Assembly (NCBI GenBank): GCA_015228935.1
Contig: JADGCO010000029.1
Location: forward strand, 1-44,265
DNA from: Magnetococcales bacterium
GTDB taxonomy: Bacteria; Pseudomonadota; Magnetococcia; Magnetococcales; DC0425bin3
Direction: 5' to 3'
Length of the DNA stretch: 44,265 nt
The translations under genes were made by a program, and so were the position numbers. This document shows positions 31,644-40,700 of this stretch, in pieces; position 1 is the stretch's first letter; every line of letters starts with the position of its first letter. The notes beneath the pieces are model-generated. The model was not told the origin of the DNA and searched no databases. It saw nothing but the letters and a program-made list of their open reading frames with translations.

Positions 31644-32561
31644 CTATGTACCTGGTTTCGGCAACACGCGATCCGGTGGGGATGGCCTGTAGGTGGCGGC
31701 GGTGGACGCTGTTGCTGTTTGCCTGGGCTTGGGACGGTACAACGTGGCGCTGCCGAGGGTAACCTGATCGAAAGCGGTTGTATAGCCTCGCGGCGATTCA
31801 GAAGCACCGATGGCCAGAAGGCCATCCGGGGCCAATGACGCATGCAGTTTTTGATAAATCTCGCTTTTCAATTCATTGGAAAAATAGATGAGTACATTGC
31901 GACACAGAATGAGATCAAAAACGCCATGTTCGGCAAAGCTCTCCTTCAAATTGAAGGATTTGAAGGTCACGAGCCGGCGTATGGCAGAATTGACTTCATG
32001 AGCCAGATTGTTGGCCTGCGGGATGAAATAGCGTTCCAGGAAGGCCGGGCGCATCCCCCGGGAGATGGCCAACTGGCTGTAGCGGGCTGTTTTGGCAATC
32101 ATGAGGGCAGTCGGGGAAATGTCGGTTGCCAGGATTTGAAAGCGTTCCAGGGGGGGGGCGGTGGAGCCCATCTTGCGGCAACCGTGATCGAGCAGCATGG
32201 CGATTGAGTAAGGTTCCTGACCGGTCGAACAGGCCGCTGACCAGATGCGCACCTGGGGCTGATGTTCCCCTTTTTTCAACAGGATCGGAACCACAAAATC
32301 CGCCATGGCCGAAAAAAACGAGGCATCCCGAAACCAGAGAGTCTCGTTGGTGGTCATCGCATCGACAACCTTGGTCTTCAAAGGTCCCGTATCGGCCAGA
32401 AGTTTTTGATGAAATTCAATAAAATCCCGGCAGCCGGACTGGACCAGCAGCACGTTCAGCCGGTTTTCGACCAGGTACTCCTTGCCATCGGCAATCAGAA
32501 TGCCACTATGTTCATGGACATAGTGCCGAATCAGGTCGAATTCTTCACGCGAGATAGGCAT
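31644..32561 (-). CDS. cheR: Chemotaxis methyltransferase CheR
   Basis: A 305-residue S-adenosylmethionine-dependent enzyme that methylates glutamates on the MCP. The N-terminal helical domain is ISREEFDLIRHYVHEHSGI. The catalytic domain shows RIWSAACSTGQEPYSIAMLL (AdoMet loop), ILATDISPTALMIAK and FDLILCRNVLIYFS. The C-terminus is short and proline-rich, without TPR repeats. The ATG at 32561 fits the family start and lies 7 bp after the cheB stop (32569). Confidence 0.94.
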   Translation of the reverse strand: MPISREEFDLIRHYVHEHSGILIADGKEYLVENRLNVLLVQSGCRDFIEFHQKLLADTGPLKTKVVDAMTTNETLWFRDASFFSAMADFVVPILLKKGEHQPQVRIWSAACSTGQEPYSIAMLLDHGCRKMGSTAPPLERFQILATDISPTALMIAKTARYSQLAISRGMRPAFLERYFIPQANNLAHEVNSAIRRLVTFKSFNLKESFAEHGVFDLILCRNVLIYFSNELKSEIYQKLHASLAPDGLLAIGASESPRGYTTAFDQVTLGSATLYRPKPRQTATASTAATYRPSPPDRVLPKPGT

Positions 32562-32568
32562 GCGCTGG

Positions 32569-33930
32569 TTACCGGCATAGATCCGAAATTCTGGGGCCAA
32601 TCTTGTCCAACGGCAAGACTTCGTCCGCGAGTCCCGACTCTTCCACCGCCCGTGGCATGCCGTAGACGACGCAACTCTCCTGGTTCTGGGAGATGCACCA
32701 GGTATGCTTTTGTCGTTTGAGCAGCTCCACGCCCTGTGCGCCGTCACGACCCATCCCGGTCAGGATGACTGCCAGGACATTGCCGGTGAAATTTTCCGCT
32801 ACGGATTGGAAGAGAACATCCACTGCCGGACGACACTCATTCACTCTGGGTCCTTCATTGAGGGAAACAACCATGCCGCCGGCGTCACTCTTGATACCCA
32901 TGTGAAATCCACCCATGGCCAGGATGACACGCCCCGGGCCGATTGGCAATCCTTCCTGAGCTTCCTGAACTTCCATACCTGAAGTTCGACTCAACTGAGC
33001 AGCCAGGGAGGCCGTAAAGACCGGGGGCATGTGTTGCACGATCAGGGTCGGGATCGTCAGGGATCGGCCAATTCCGGACAGCAGTTGGGTCAAGGCTGCC
33101 GGACCACCGGTGGAGGAACCGATCAACAGCAGGTCAAAGTGCATGGGTTCCGCTTTGTCCTGGCTGGAAACTTTTCGGTGTGGTGACATGGATCGCGTGG
33201 CAGCGGCGGTTGGGGTCACAGGGGAAGGAGATGGTCCCGGACGTGGAGCCGCAGACGGCACGGAACGCAGGGCCGGAGTCGGCACGCTCCGTGGCATCGG
33301 GGGAGGCACCTTGGGGGGAAGCGTCACGGAAGGAGCCGGAAGCGGTGGCGAAGCAGGTGACCGGGATGGTGCCGGACGTGGCATCGGAAATGGTGCCGGT
33401 TTTTGTTCTTCCGGTTCGGGCGCGGTCCTGGTCGAAACAGGAGCGCGTGGTCCAGAAACATCCACGTTGACAACAGGTCTCCCGGGGGCCACCGGGGTGT
33501 TTGATTGGGCCGGATGGTCTTTTTTCTGCAACAACAGGGTCAGAATGGGTTCAAGATCGCGTCGCAGGGCTTCCCGTGCCCGGGTGGCATTGGACTCCAG
33601 GGGTTTGGTGACAAAATCCAGGGCACCGGCCTGCAAACACTCCATGACCAGATTGGCATTGGAGCGGGAAAGGCCGCTCACCATGATCACGGTGATGTCG
33701 GGATGGTTCTTGTGAAGATATTTTAACGTTTCCAGCCCATCCAGGACCGGCATTTCCACGTCGAGAAGGATCACTTCCGGCTGATGCAGCGCCAACTGGT
33801 CGAGGGCTTCGCGGCCATTGCTGGTCGAGGCGACCACCTGCACACCGGCGACGCTGCCGGCCACACTCTTCATGATCATCCGGTAGGTGATCGTGTCATC
33901 CACCACCATGATGCGGAGGGAGGCACCCAT
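32569..33930 (-). CDS. cheB: Chemotaxis methylesterase CheB with long linker
   Basis: A 453-residue two-domain enzyme. Receiver: VDDTITYRMIM, phospho-acceptor Asp57 in VILLDVEMPVLDG, Lys in DFVTKPLE. The C-terminal methylesterase has the catalytic Ser in LLIGSSTGGPAAL (near residue 268), His in LIVQHMPPVF and Asp in ILTGMGRDGAQG. The ~130-residue linker between them is very rich in Pro, Ser, Arg and Ala (for example PAPSRSPASPPLPAPS), far longer than in enteric CheB. It removes methyl groups added by CheR, giving adaptation. Confidence 0.94.
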   Translation of the reverse strand: MGASLRIMVVDDTITYRMIMKSVAGSVAGVQVVASTSNGREALDQLALHQPEVILLDVEMPVLDGLETLKYLHKNHPDITVIMVSGLSRSNANLVMECLQAGALDFVTKPLESNATRAREALRRDLEPILTLLLQKKDHPAQSNTPVAPGRPVVNVDVSGPRAPVSTRTAPEPEEQKPAPFPMPRPAPSRSPASPPLPAPSVTLPPKVPPPMPRSVPTPALRSVPSAAPRPGPSPSPVTPTAAATRSMSPHRKVSSQDKAEPMHFDLLLIGSSTGGPAALTQLLSGIGRSLTIPTLIVQHMPPVFTASLAAQLSRTSGMEVQEAQEGLPIGPGRVILAMGGFHMGIKSDAGGMVVSLNEGPRVNECRPAVDVLFQSVAENFTGNVLAVILTGMGRDGAQGVELLKRQKHTWCISQNQESCVVYGMPRAVEESGLADEVLPLDKIGPRISDLCR

Positions 33931-33954
33931 GAAATTATCAAATCCCTGAAGAGG

Positions 33955-35646
33955 TCATGAACTGGACCATCGGTAGGTGGCTTCGGCGATGTTCGCGTTG
34001 CCGTGATAGGTCAATTCCGTGCAGAGGGAACGCACCAGGGCAATGCCGCGGCCACCATGGTGCATGTTGCCTTCCAGGAAGGATTGTACCTGGTTGGGAT
34101 CAAAGCCGGTCCCACTGTCGGCGATGTGGATGCGCAGCTCACCGCCCTGGGGATGGGGCGTATGGGTCAGGTGGATTTCAATCTGACCTTCGGTGAGGGC
34201 CGCCAGCCGCTCTTCGCGCTGGGCATAGTAGCGCAGAAAGCCTTCCGGGGTCTCCTTGGTGCGGGTATCCAGCTTCAGCAGGCCATGGTCCAGGGCATTG
34301 GAAAAAAGTTCGGCCAGAACCGTATAGATCCGTTCCCGTTGCCCGGAGGGTGCCTGGAGATTCATCAGGGCATTGATGATGGTGGGCAGGGGATCGACCG
34401 ACTTCAGGGTGTGGGCGGAGAAGGTAAAGGAAATTTTCCAACTGGAAGGGGGAATATCCTTTTGGGGCAATTGTGGCCGACCTCCAGGCGGCTCTTCGCC
34501 GGCCCGGGCACAGACCACCTCCAGCAGACTGATATCGTCGGTTTGCACGGCATGACCACGAAAATGATTGAGTTTGTCCAGAATCATGGCAAACAACCGA
34601 TCCGGTGGGTTGTTGCCATCGAAGAGGGCATCCAGACCTTCCTGGGAAAACATCGCTCCCTGGTCATTGGTGGCTTCGGTCAGCCCATCCGAGTAGAGAA
34701 AGACCCGATAATCGTCTTGCATCTCCAGGATTTCAACCTTGCGGTCTTCCCGGCGCATGGGGGCGACGCCCAGGGGAAGATGGCTGGAAAGAATGCGCCG
34801 CACGATGCGGCCACTCTGATCGGTGACCAGGACATCGGGCAGTCCGCCATTCCAGACCATGATGCTTTTTTGCCGAAAGTCGATTTCGATCAGGCAGGCG
34901 GCGCAAAACATGCGGGTCGGCAGGACCTTGCGCAGTTTGTCGTTGATCTGTTCCGCCAGATCGCCGATGGAAAACCCTTGCGCCGTCAGGCCATAAAACA
35001 GTTCCGCCAGGGGAAGTGCCCCGACCGAGGCCGACAGCCCATGGCCGGTAAAATCGCCCAGCATGATGTGCAGGCTGCCGGCGGGGGTGTAACTGGCCAC
35101 GAGCAGGTCACCGTTGAACAGGGACATGGGGGTGGTCCAGTGGTTCAGACAGGGGGCATCCAGAAGATTGCCGGCCCGAACAATATTGGAAAAAAGATGT
35201 TGTCCAACCTCCATTTCGCGGCGGACGCTCTCCTGGTGTTTTTCCAACTGCTCTTTTTGGCTGCGCAGAACGGCATGGAGCTGGCGGATCCGCTCCATGG
35301 CGCTGATTTTGGCTTGCAGGATGACACGGTTGAACGGCTTGGTCAGAAAATCGTCGCCACCTGCTTCGATGCAGCGTGCCAACCCTTCGTCGTCGGTGAC
35401 GGCGGTGAGAAAAATAATGGGGACGAAGCGATCCAGGGAGGCTTCCTTGATCTGTCGGGCCGCCTCGTAGCCGTTCATCAACGGCATGCGGATATCCATC
35501 AAGACCAGATCGGGTCGTTCGGATTTGAACAGGGCCACGCCATCCCGGCCATTGTAGGCAGTGACCACAGGGTGGCCATCCCGGCTCAGCAGCCGGTTCA
35601 GGATGGTACTGTTGATGCGGTCATCATCAACGATCAGGATTTTCAT
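33955..35646 (-). CDS. HsbR-like response regulator: REC, SpoIIE phosphatase, HATPase
   Basis: A 563-residue three-part switch. Residues 1-120 are a receiver (VDDDRIN, Asp51 in LVLMDIRMP, Lys in FLTKPFN). A short coiled coil at ~125-155 leads into a PP2C/SpoIIE phosphatase domain (LFNGDLLVASYTPAGSLHIM, then LGDFTGHGLSASVGALP, FLYSDGLTEATN, TDDISLLEV). The C-terminal domain is an anti-sigma-factor-type ATPase (VLAELFSNALDHGLLKLD N-box, IADSGTGFDP, HGGRGIALVRSLC). This order is that of Pseudomonas HsbR, which both phosphorylates and dephosphorylates the STAS protein HsbA. A STAS gene lies 51 bp upstream here. The likely kinase is CheA of the same operon. Confidence 0.88.
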   Translation of the reverse strand: MKILIVDDDRINSTILNRLLSRDGHPVVTAYNGRDGVALFKSERPDLVLMDIRMPLMNGYEAARQIKEASLDRFVPIIFLTAVTDDEGLARCIEAGGDDFLTKPFNRVILQAKISAMERIRQLHAVLRSQKEQLEKHQESVRREMEVGQHLFSNIVRAGNLLDAPCLNHWTTPMSLFNGDLLVASYTPAGSLHIMLGDFTGHGLSASVGALPLAELFYGLTAQGFSIGDLAEQINDKLRKVLPTRMFCAACLIEIDFRQKSIMVWNGGLPDVLVTDQSGRIVRRILSSHLPLGVAPMRREDRKVEILEMQDDYRVFLYSDGLTEATNDQGAMFSQEGLDALFDGNNPPDRLFAMILDKLNHFRGHAVQTDDISLLEVVCARAGEEPPGGRPQLPQKDIPPSSWKISFTFSAHTLKSVDPLPTIINALMNLQAPSGQRERIYTVLAELFSNALDHGLLKLDTRTKETPEGFLRYYAQREERLAALTEGQIEIHLTHTPHPQGGELRIHIADSGTGFDPNQVQSFLEGNMHHGGRGIALVRSLCTELTYHGNANIAEATYRWSSS

Positions 35647-35697
35647 GCCGTGCCGTTGCAAGGATCGATGGAGGTTGTCTTTCGGGCTGTATGATCG

Positions 35698-36015
35698 TCA
35701 ATTGATTTTGAAAAGACGCTGAAAATTGGCCGTTTCCAAAATTTTGCGAATTTCCGGGCGGGCATTGACGATTTCAATATCGGCTTCGTTGGCCCCGGCC
35801 TCTTCCCGAAGCAGAAGGAGCATGCCCAGGGCCGAAGAGTCGATGTACTCGGTCCCGGTCAGATCGATGATGAATTTGCGATTTTTGTTGACCGACCCAT
35901 CGATCTCATTCTGATAGGCGGTACGAAACTGGGAGTGCATTTCAAAGTTGAAGCGGCCCTTGATGCTGATGGAGGTTTCGTTTTCATTGCGATTGACCGT
36001 GATGGTTCCCGACAT
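35698..36015 (-). CDS. STAS-domain anti-sigma-factor antagonist (HsbA-like)
   Basis: A 105-residue STAS protein: SISIKGRFNFEMHSQF, KFIIDLTGTEYIDSSALGML and RPEIRKILETANFQRLF. Ser60 in the YIDSSALG loop is the expected phosphorylation site, as in SpoIIAA. Its neighbour encodes a SpoIIE phosphatase plus HATPase in one chain, which fits a writer/eraser pair for this serine. The ATG at 36015 is preceded by GGAGA. What it binds when unphosphorylated (an anti-sigma factor or a diguanylate cyclase) is not encoded in the window. Confidence 0.9.
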   Translation of the reverse strand: MSGTITVNRNENETSISIKGRFNFEMHSQFRTAYQNEIDGSVNKNRKFIIDLTGTEYIDSSALGMLLLLREEAGANEADIEIVNARPEIRKILETANFQRLFKIN

Positions 36016-36055
36016 CGTTCTCTCCTGCTGGCAATGGGTGATGACCGACTGAAAG

Positions 36056-37069
36056 TCAAAACAGTTCAATGTCCCCTTCGTCCATGGAAGTCTGATCGAC
36101 AGGTTTGTGGCTGCTCTGGGCAAACAGATCCAGATGTTCCTGTAATGTCTCGCGTATCGCCTGAACTCGTGCCGCCTGATCCGTCAATCCCGGCTTGAGA
36201 CAGCCACAGCATACCACATGGGTGAATTGTTCCATGAGATTGATGTGTTTTTCCAGGCTTTGCACGAGCTGTGTCACCATATCCTCAAACTGGAGAGACA
36301 TCACCGCCGTTCCCACATCCTGATTGATCCGTTCGGTGATTTCCGACACCTTGACCAGGGTGGCGGCTGTGAACCTGTCGATCTTGCTGACTTCTTCCAT
36401 CATTTCATCGACCCGGCCCTTGGATTCGATGGCAAAGCTCATGTCCTTGGATGCCATGATTTCGATGATTTCCTTGGCTGATTCGATATTTTCCTGGGAG
36501 CGACGCACCACCTGATTGATTTTTTGACTGAACTGGTTTGAATCCTTGGAAAGCTTGCGGACCTGGTCGGCCACAACGGCAAACGCCTTGCCCGCCTCTC
36601 CGGCTCGTGCCGAGACAATTCTCGCATTGAGGGCCAAGACGTTAGTCTGTTCCGCAATGGCGTCAATGTCATGCAAAAAATTGACGACCTCGTTCATCTG
36701 GTTGGAAAGATCGTCGATGCGATGCACCATTTCCATGCTTTGGCGACTGACCAGCAGAATGTGGTCCACGAAAGAGCGCAAAATCCGGTCGGTTTCACTG
36801 ACGAATTGCCGGATATTGATGCGTTTCTGGGCCTCATCACCCTGGGGTTTTTCGGAACTTTCCGCCCCTTCCATGCTTGTGGTCAGGGAGGTCACCAGCT
36901 CGTTCTGACTGTTGGATTGATCGCGCAGACCATTGAAACTGGCCGTTAATTTGACGATGGCATCCTGGACGAGAAAGCGAATCTGGCCGGCATCATGGCG
37001 CAATACATCCATTTCCAGGTGAAGCTGCCCCTGGATCTCTTGCGCAAGCTGTTGTTCTTGATTGTCCAT
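36056..37069 (-). CDS. Soluble methyl-accepting chemotaxis protein
   Basis: A 337-residue MCP without any membrane helix or periplasmic domain. The signalling hairpin tip reads [20 protein letters not shown] followed by [17 protein letters not shown] (about 143-180), a slightly diverged form of the canonical tip. Coiled-coil helices extend on each side ([20 protein letters not shown]). A Cys-Cys-Gly-Cys cluster near residue 287-290 ([10 protein letters not shown]) could bind a metal or redox cofactor. The C-terminus is acidic and lacks the CheR-tether pentapeptide. It probably forms a cytoplasmic array with CheA and CheW. Its start lies within a 54-bp tandem duplication. Confidence 0.88.
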   Translation of the reverse strand: MDNQEQQLAQEIQGQLHLEMDVLRHDAGQIRFLVQDAIVKLTASFNGLRDQSNSQNELVTSLTTSMEGAESSEKPQGDEAQKRINIRQFVSETDRILRSFVDHILLVSRQSMEMVHRIDDLSNQMNEVVNFLHDIDAIAEQTNVLALNARIVSARAGEAGKAFAVVADQVRKLSKDSNQFSQKINQVVRRSQENIESAKEIIEIMASKDMSFAIESKGRVDEMMEEVSKIDRFTAATLVKVSEITERINQDVGTAVMSLQFEDMVTQLVQSLEKHINLMEQFTHVVCCGCLKPGLTDQAARVQAIRETLQEHLDLFAQSSHKPVDQTSMDEGDIELF

Positions 37070-37152
37070 GATGGCGTTTTATGGATATCCGCTCTGCTCA
37101 AGCTGTTGTTCTTGATTGTCCATGATGGCGTTTTATGGATATCCGCTCTGCT
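37045..37152. repeat. Perfect 54-bp tandem duplication over the MCP start
   Basis: 37045-37098 and 37099-37152 are identical. Each holds, on the minus strand, the MCP start codon region, so the upstream copy supplies an extra ATG at 37123 followed after 14 codons by TAA (37079-37081), ending 9 bp before the true start at 37069. Confidence 0.95.
37079..37123 (-). other. Possible 14-codon leader ORF created by the duplication
   Basis: Reads [14 protein letters not shown] then stop, the first eight residues being the same as the MCP N-terminus. Whether it is translated is unknown; neither ATG has a strong ribosome-binding site. Confidence 0.4.
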
Positions 37153-37245
37153 GGGGTCTCACCGTTGGCTGTTCATGGATCGGGATGGGGAGCAGACCGT
37201 TGCGGGATCAACTTGCAATCAGGCCGTTGCGAGGAAAACACCCGA

Positions 37246-37749
37246 TCAGACTGTTTCGGAATCAACACCCAGGACACTGGCAACATCCAGGATGACCAGT
37301 AAATTGTTTTCAAACTCCACGACTCCATGGACAAAATCCGCCGCGATGCCGCGCAGGTTGGCCGGGGGGGGTTGAATGTTGTCGTCGGAAATTTCCAGCA
37401 CATCGCCCAGTTGATCGACGACCAGACCGACCGGATCCTGCCAGGGACAACGCGCCTCACCGATTTCCCGATTGATCTGGATCACCTCGCTGCGCGTTTT
37501 CATGATGACATTGTACTGCTTGCGCTTGTTGTTGGCCGTCCCCTCGCCGACAGGCTGTGCATCGTTCCAGCCCAGACGGCGTTTCAGGTCAAACAGGGTG
37601 ATGACGCGCCCGCGTATGTTCAGCATGCCGCGAATGTAATCGGGCGAGCCGGGCACCGGGGTACACTCCATGGAGCGATTGATTTCCCGCACGAGCAGAA
37701 TTTCGATGCCCAGATACAAATCGCCCAGGGTGAAGGTGCTGACGAGCAT
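37246..37749 (-). CDS. cheW: Chemotaxis adaptor CheW
   Basis: A 167-residue coupling protein: STFTLGDLYLGIEILLVREI at the N-terminus, then VPGSPDYIRGMLNIRGRVITLFDL (the conserved CheW core), VGLVVDQLGDVLEI, and VHGVVEFENNLLVILDV near the end. A ~20-residue insert (about 63-85, rich in Asn and Lys) separates two strands. CheW links the MCP to CheA. The gene starts 13 bp after the cheA stop and is followed by a 176-bp gap before the MCP. Confidence 0.94.
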   Translation of the reverse strand: MLVSTFTLGDLYLGIEILLVREINRSMECTPVPGSPDYIRGMLNIRGRVITLFDLKRRLGWNDAQPVGEGTANNKRKQYNVIMKTRSEVIQINREIGEARCPWQDPVGLVVDQLGDVLEISDDNIQPPPANLRGIAADFVHGVVEFENNLLVILDVASVLGVDSETV

Positions 37750-37762
37750 GGCTCACTCCCCC

Positions 37763-40700
37763 TTAAAAGTCTGTTGTCGGCTGGAGGGAAGAGACCACCT
37801 TCAGCAGCCGCTTTTTGTCGATGGTGGGCACGCAGGCGACAAATCCGGCCCGGATGCATCTTTGCTCCAGGTCGGAAGAGATGGAGGTCGTCGTGGCGAC
37901 CATGGGAATGTCACCATGGGAGGTGGCAGGCATTTCCACGGCCAGCTCAAAGCCATCCATGAGGGGCATGTTGATATCGGTGACGAGCAGATCGTATTGA
38001 TTGGAGCGCAGCATGGTCAGGGCCATCTGGCCATCTTCGGCCTGATCGATTTCAAAACCGATCTCCTTGAGATAGCTGGCGGTCAGCACCCGCAGGAAGG
38101 GGGTATCATCCACCACCAGGGCACGCAGACCGGCGGCATCGAATTTTGAATCCAACTGGGATGTGGTGATACGGGCCAGATCCAGAACCCGGTTGACATC
38201 CGGGAAGAGAACCACCCGGTCGTCCAACTGCGCCGAGCCAAACAGACCGTCCGCAACGATGGCCCGGGTATCCAGTTCAATATTGATTTCGCGGGTATCG
38301 ATGATGCGGGCGAAGATCAGGCCAGCCTGGATATCCGGAATATTGGGAACCACCATGCATAGATCATTGTCTTCATCCTCCCCTTCCGGACGGGGGGCCA
38401 GGCCCATTCCTTCCAGACCCATCACCTGATCCGGATAGATGGCCCGGAAGGTTTTGCGGTCGTAGCGCACATAGGGAAGGCCGCCAATATTGACGAGCAG
38501 GTTTGGCGATATTTTTTCCACCCGCCGCACCATGCTGTGGACGATGCCCATGAGCAGACCGGTATCGGTCTCCAGGAGGATGATGTTTTGCCGTTCGCGC
38601 AGGGCTTCGCGGCGTTCGGCATCCAGGTCCATGCGGGTGGCGCGTTCGACGTTGCTGAAGCTGATGTTGGCCCGTTCCATGACCCCGGCATAGTCGATGA
38701 TCAGGGAGACCGTGCCATCGCCCAGGATGGTGGTGGCCGAAAAGCAGACGTTGTCCTTGAAGAAGGAAGGGAGCGGTTTCACCACAATCTCTTCGCTGTC
38801 GAGGACCTCATCCACCACCATGCCAAACTCATTGCCGCCGACATTGAGGACCATGACGTAGGCGACAAGGCTGCCTGGATGGCGGCGATCCTCATTTTCC
38901 CGACGATTGCCGGAGTTCCGGCCACTGCTGACGCCAACCTTGGGGCGACTGGCAGCGGTGGCGGCCTCTTCGGCACGTTGCCGCCGGGTGCGCCGATCCG
39001 AGAGGCGCCCCCGCCGGTCGGGTTCGCTGCTGTCGGGCGGAAAGGTGCGTTGGATACCAAGGACATCAGCCAGGTCCACCAGGGGCAACAACATGTTACG
39101 CAAACGCAACACCGGGGCGTTGCCCACAGTTTCAATCTGATTGGAGCGATCTGATTCGGCCACCCGGACAATTTCCACCAGACCGATTTCCGGGATGGCA
39201 AAGCGTTGATTGCCAGCCGAAACGATCATGGCCGGAATGATGGCCAGGGTGAGGGGGAGTTTCAGGATGATGCGGGTACCCCGGCCGACCTTGGATTCGA
39301 TATGGACCGTGCCGCCCAATTTTTCAATATTGGTGCGCACCACGTCCATGCCCACGCCGCGGCCCGACACATCCGAGACTTTCTTGGCCATGGAGAGTCC
39401 CGGCAGGAAGATCAGATTCAGGGCCTCTTCCTCGCTCATGGCGTCGGCCTGTTCTTCGGTGATCTGACCTTTTTCGATGGCTTTCATCTTGATTTTGTTG
39501 CCATCGATACCGGCACCATCATCGCTCAGGGCAATATTGACCATGCCGTTTTCATGGTAGGCGGCGAGTTCCACCCGGCCGGCCTCGGGTTTGCCGATGG
39601 CGATACGGTCATTCGGTGCCTCGATGGCGTGATCGGCCACGTTGCGGATCATGTGGGTCAGGGGGTCGGAAAGATGTTCGATCACCGACTTGTCAAGGTC
39701 CACATCGCCGCCGCGCAGTTCCAGATCGATCTTTTTCTCCAGTTTGCGTGCCAGATCGCGAATGATGCGGGGAAATTTGTTGAAAACCACACTCACCGGC
39801 TGCATGCGGGCCTGCATCACCTTTTCCTGGATGCGGCTGGTGATCGAGTCCAGGTTTTGCACGAGCGGCCCGATGCTGGGATGCTGACTGGCCACATCGG
39901 CAGCGGCCCGGGTCAACTGGTTGCGGGCCAGAACCAGTTCTCCGGCCATATTGATCAATTCATCCAGCAACGAAACACTGACCCGCAGGGTCTCTTCCAC
40001 AGCTGGAGGCGCATTGCCCTTGCTGCTGCTGGTGGTGGTTGGCGTGGCTGCTGCGGCAGACGAAGATGTCGATCCTCCGCCCTTGCCGCTGCTCCCCTTG
40101 TTGTATCCCAGAATGCCACCAGTGGGTTTGCGCAGACGTGGCCGTCTGGTTTCCGGTTCTGCATCCGCCAGCACGGGCGTCAGTGCCGTGTCATCACCCT
40201 GTGCCCGCAACGGCAGGGGCTTGCCTCGTGAAACCGCAGAAATGGCCGAGGTCTCCGGTTGCAACTGCGGACGCAGTGCCGCCGCCAGCTTGACCAGGGA
40301 TTCGGGTATCTGAACGGGAGTAAAACTCTCACGCGAAAGTTGCAGCAGGGTTTGCAGGAGATCCGCTTCCAGCACGGTCGCCAGCAACACTTCCAGCACG
40401 TCATGGACCGTATGGAGACCCGGATCTGCGGAAACGTTCGGACTGGTTGCCACCACCAGACCGACGGATTCCATCAGGGCCTTCATTTTAGTGAAGAAGG
40501 ACTGTTTCTCGTCCGCATCCTTGGGGAGCTGCAGTTTGATGATGAAAAACAGTTGCCCGTGATGCACGGCATTGGTCACGGCTTCCGGGTACTGTTCAAG
40601 ATTTTTGAGATTGACCAGCACCGGGGGTCGGCTCAGTGCCCGGGAGGGTGCCGCCGGTTTTCCCGCAACGGCATCTTCGACCACGGCCTCCGCAACCCCG

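Noticed and set aside
34003-35694. 563-codon plus-strand frame opposite the HsbR-like gene
   Set aside because: Shadow of a real gene with clear REC, SpoIIE and HATPase motifs; no motifs of its own.
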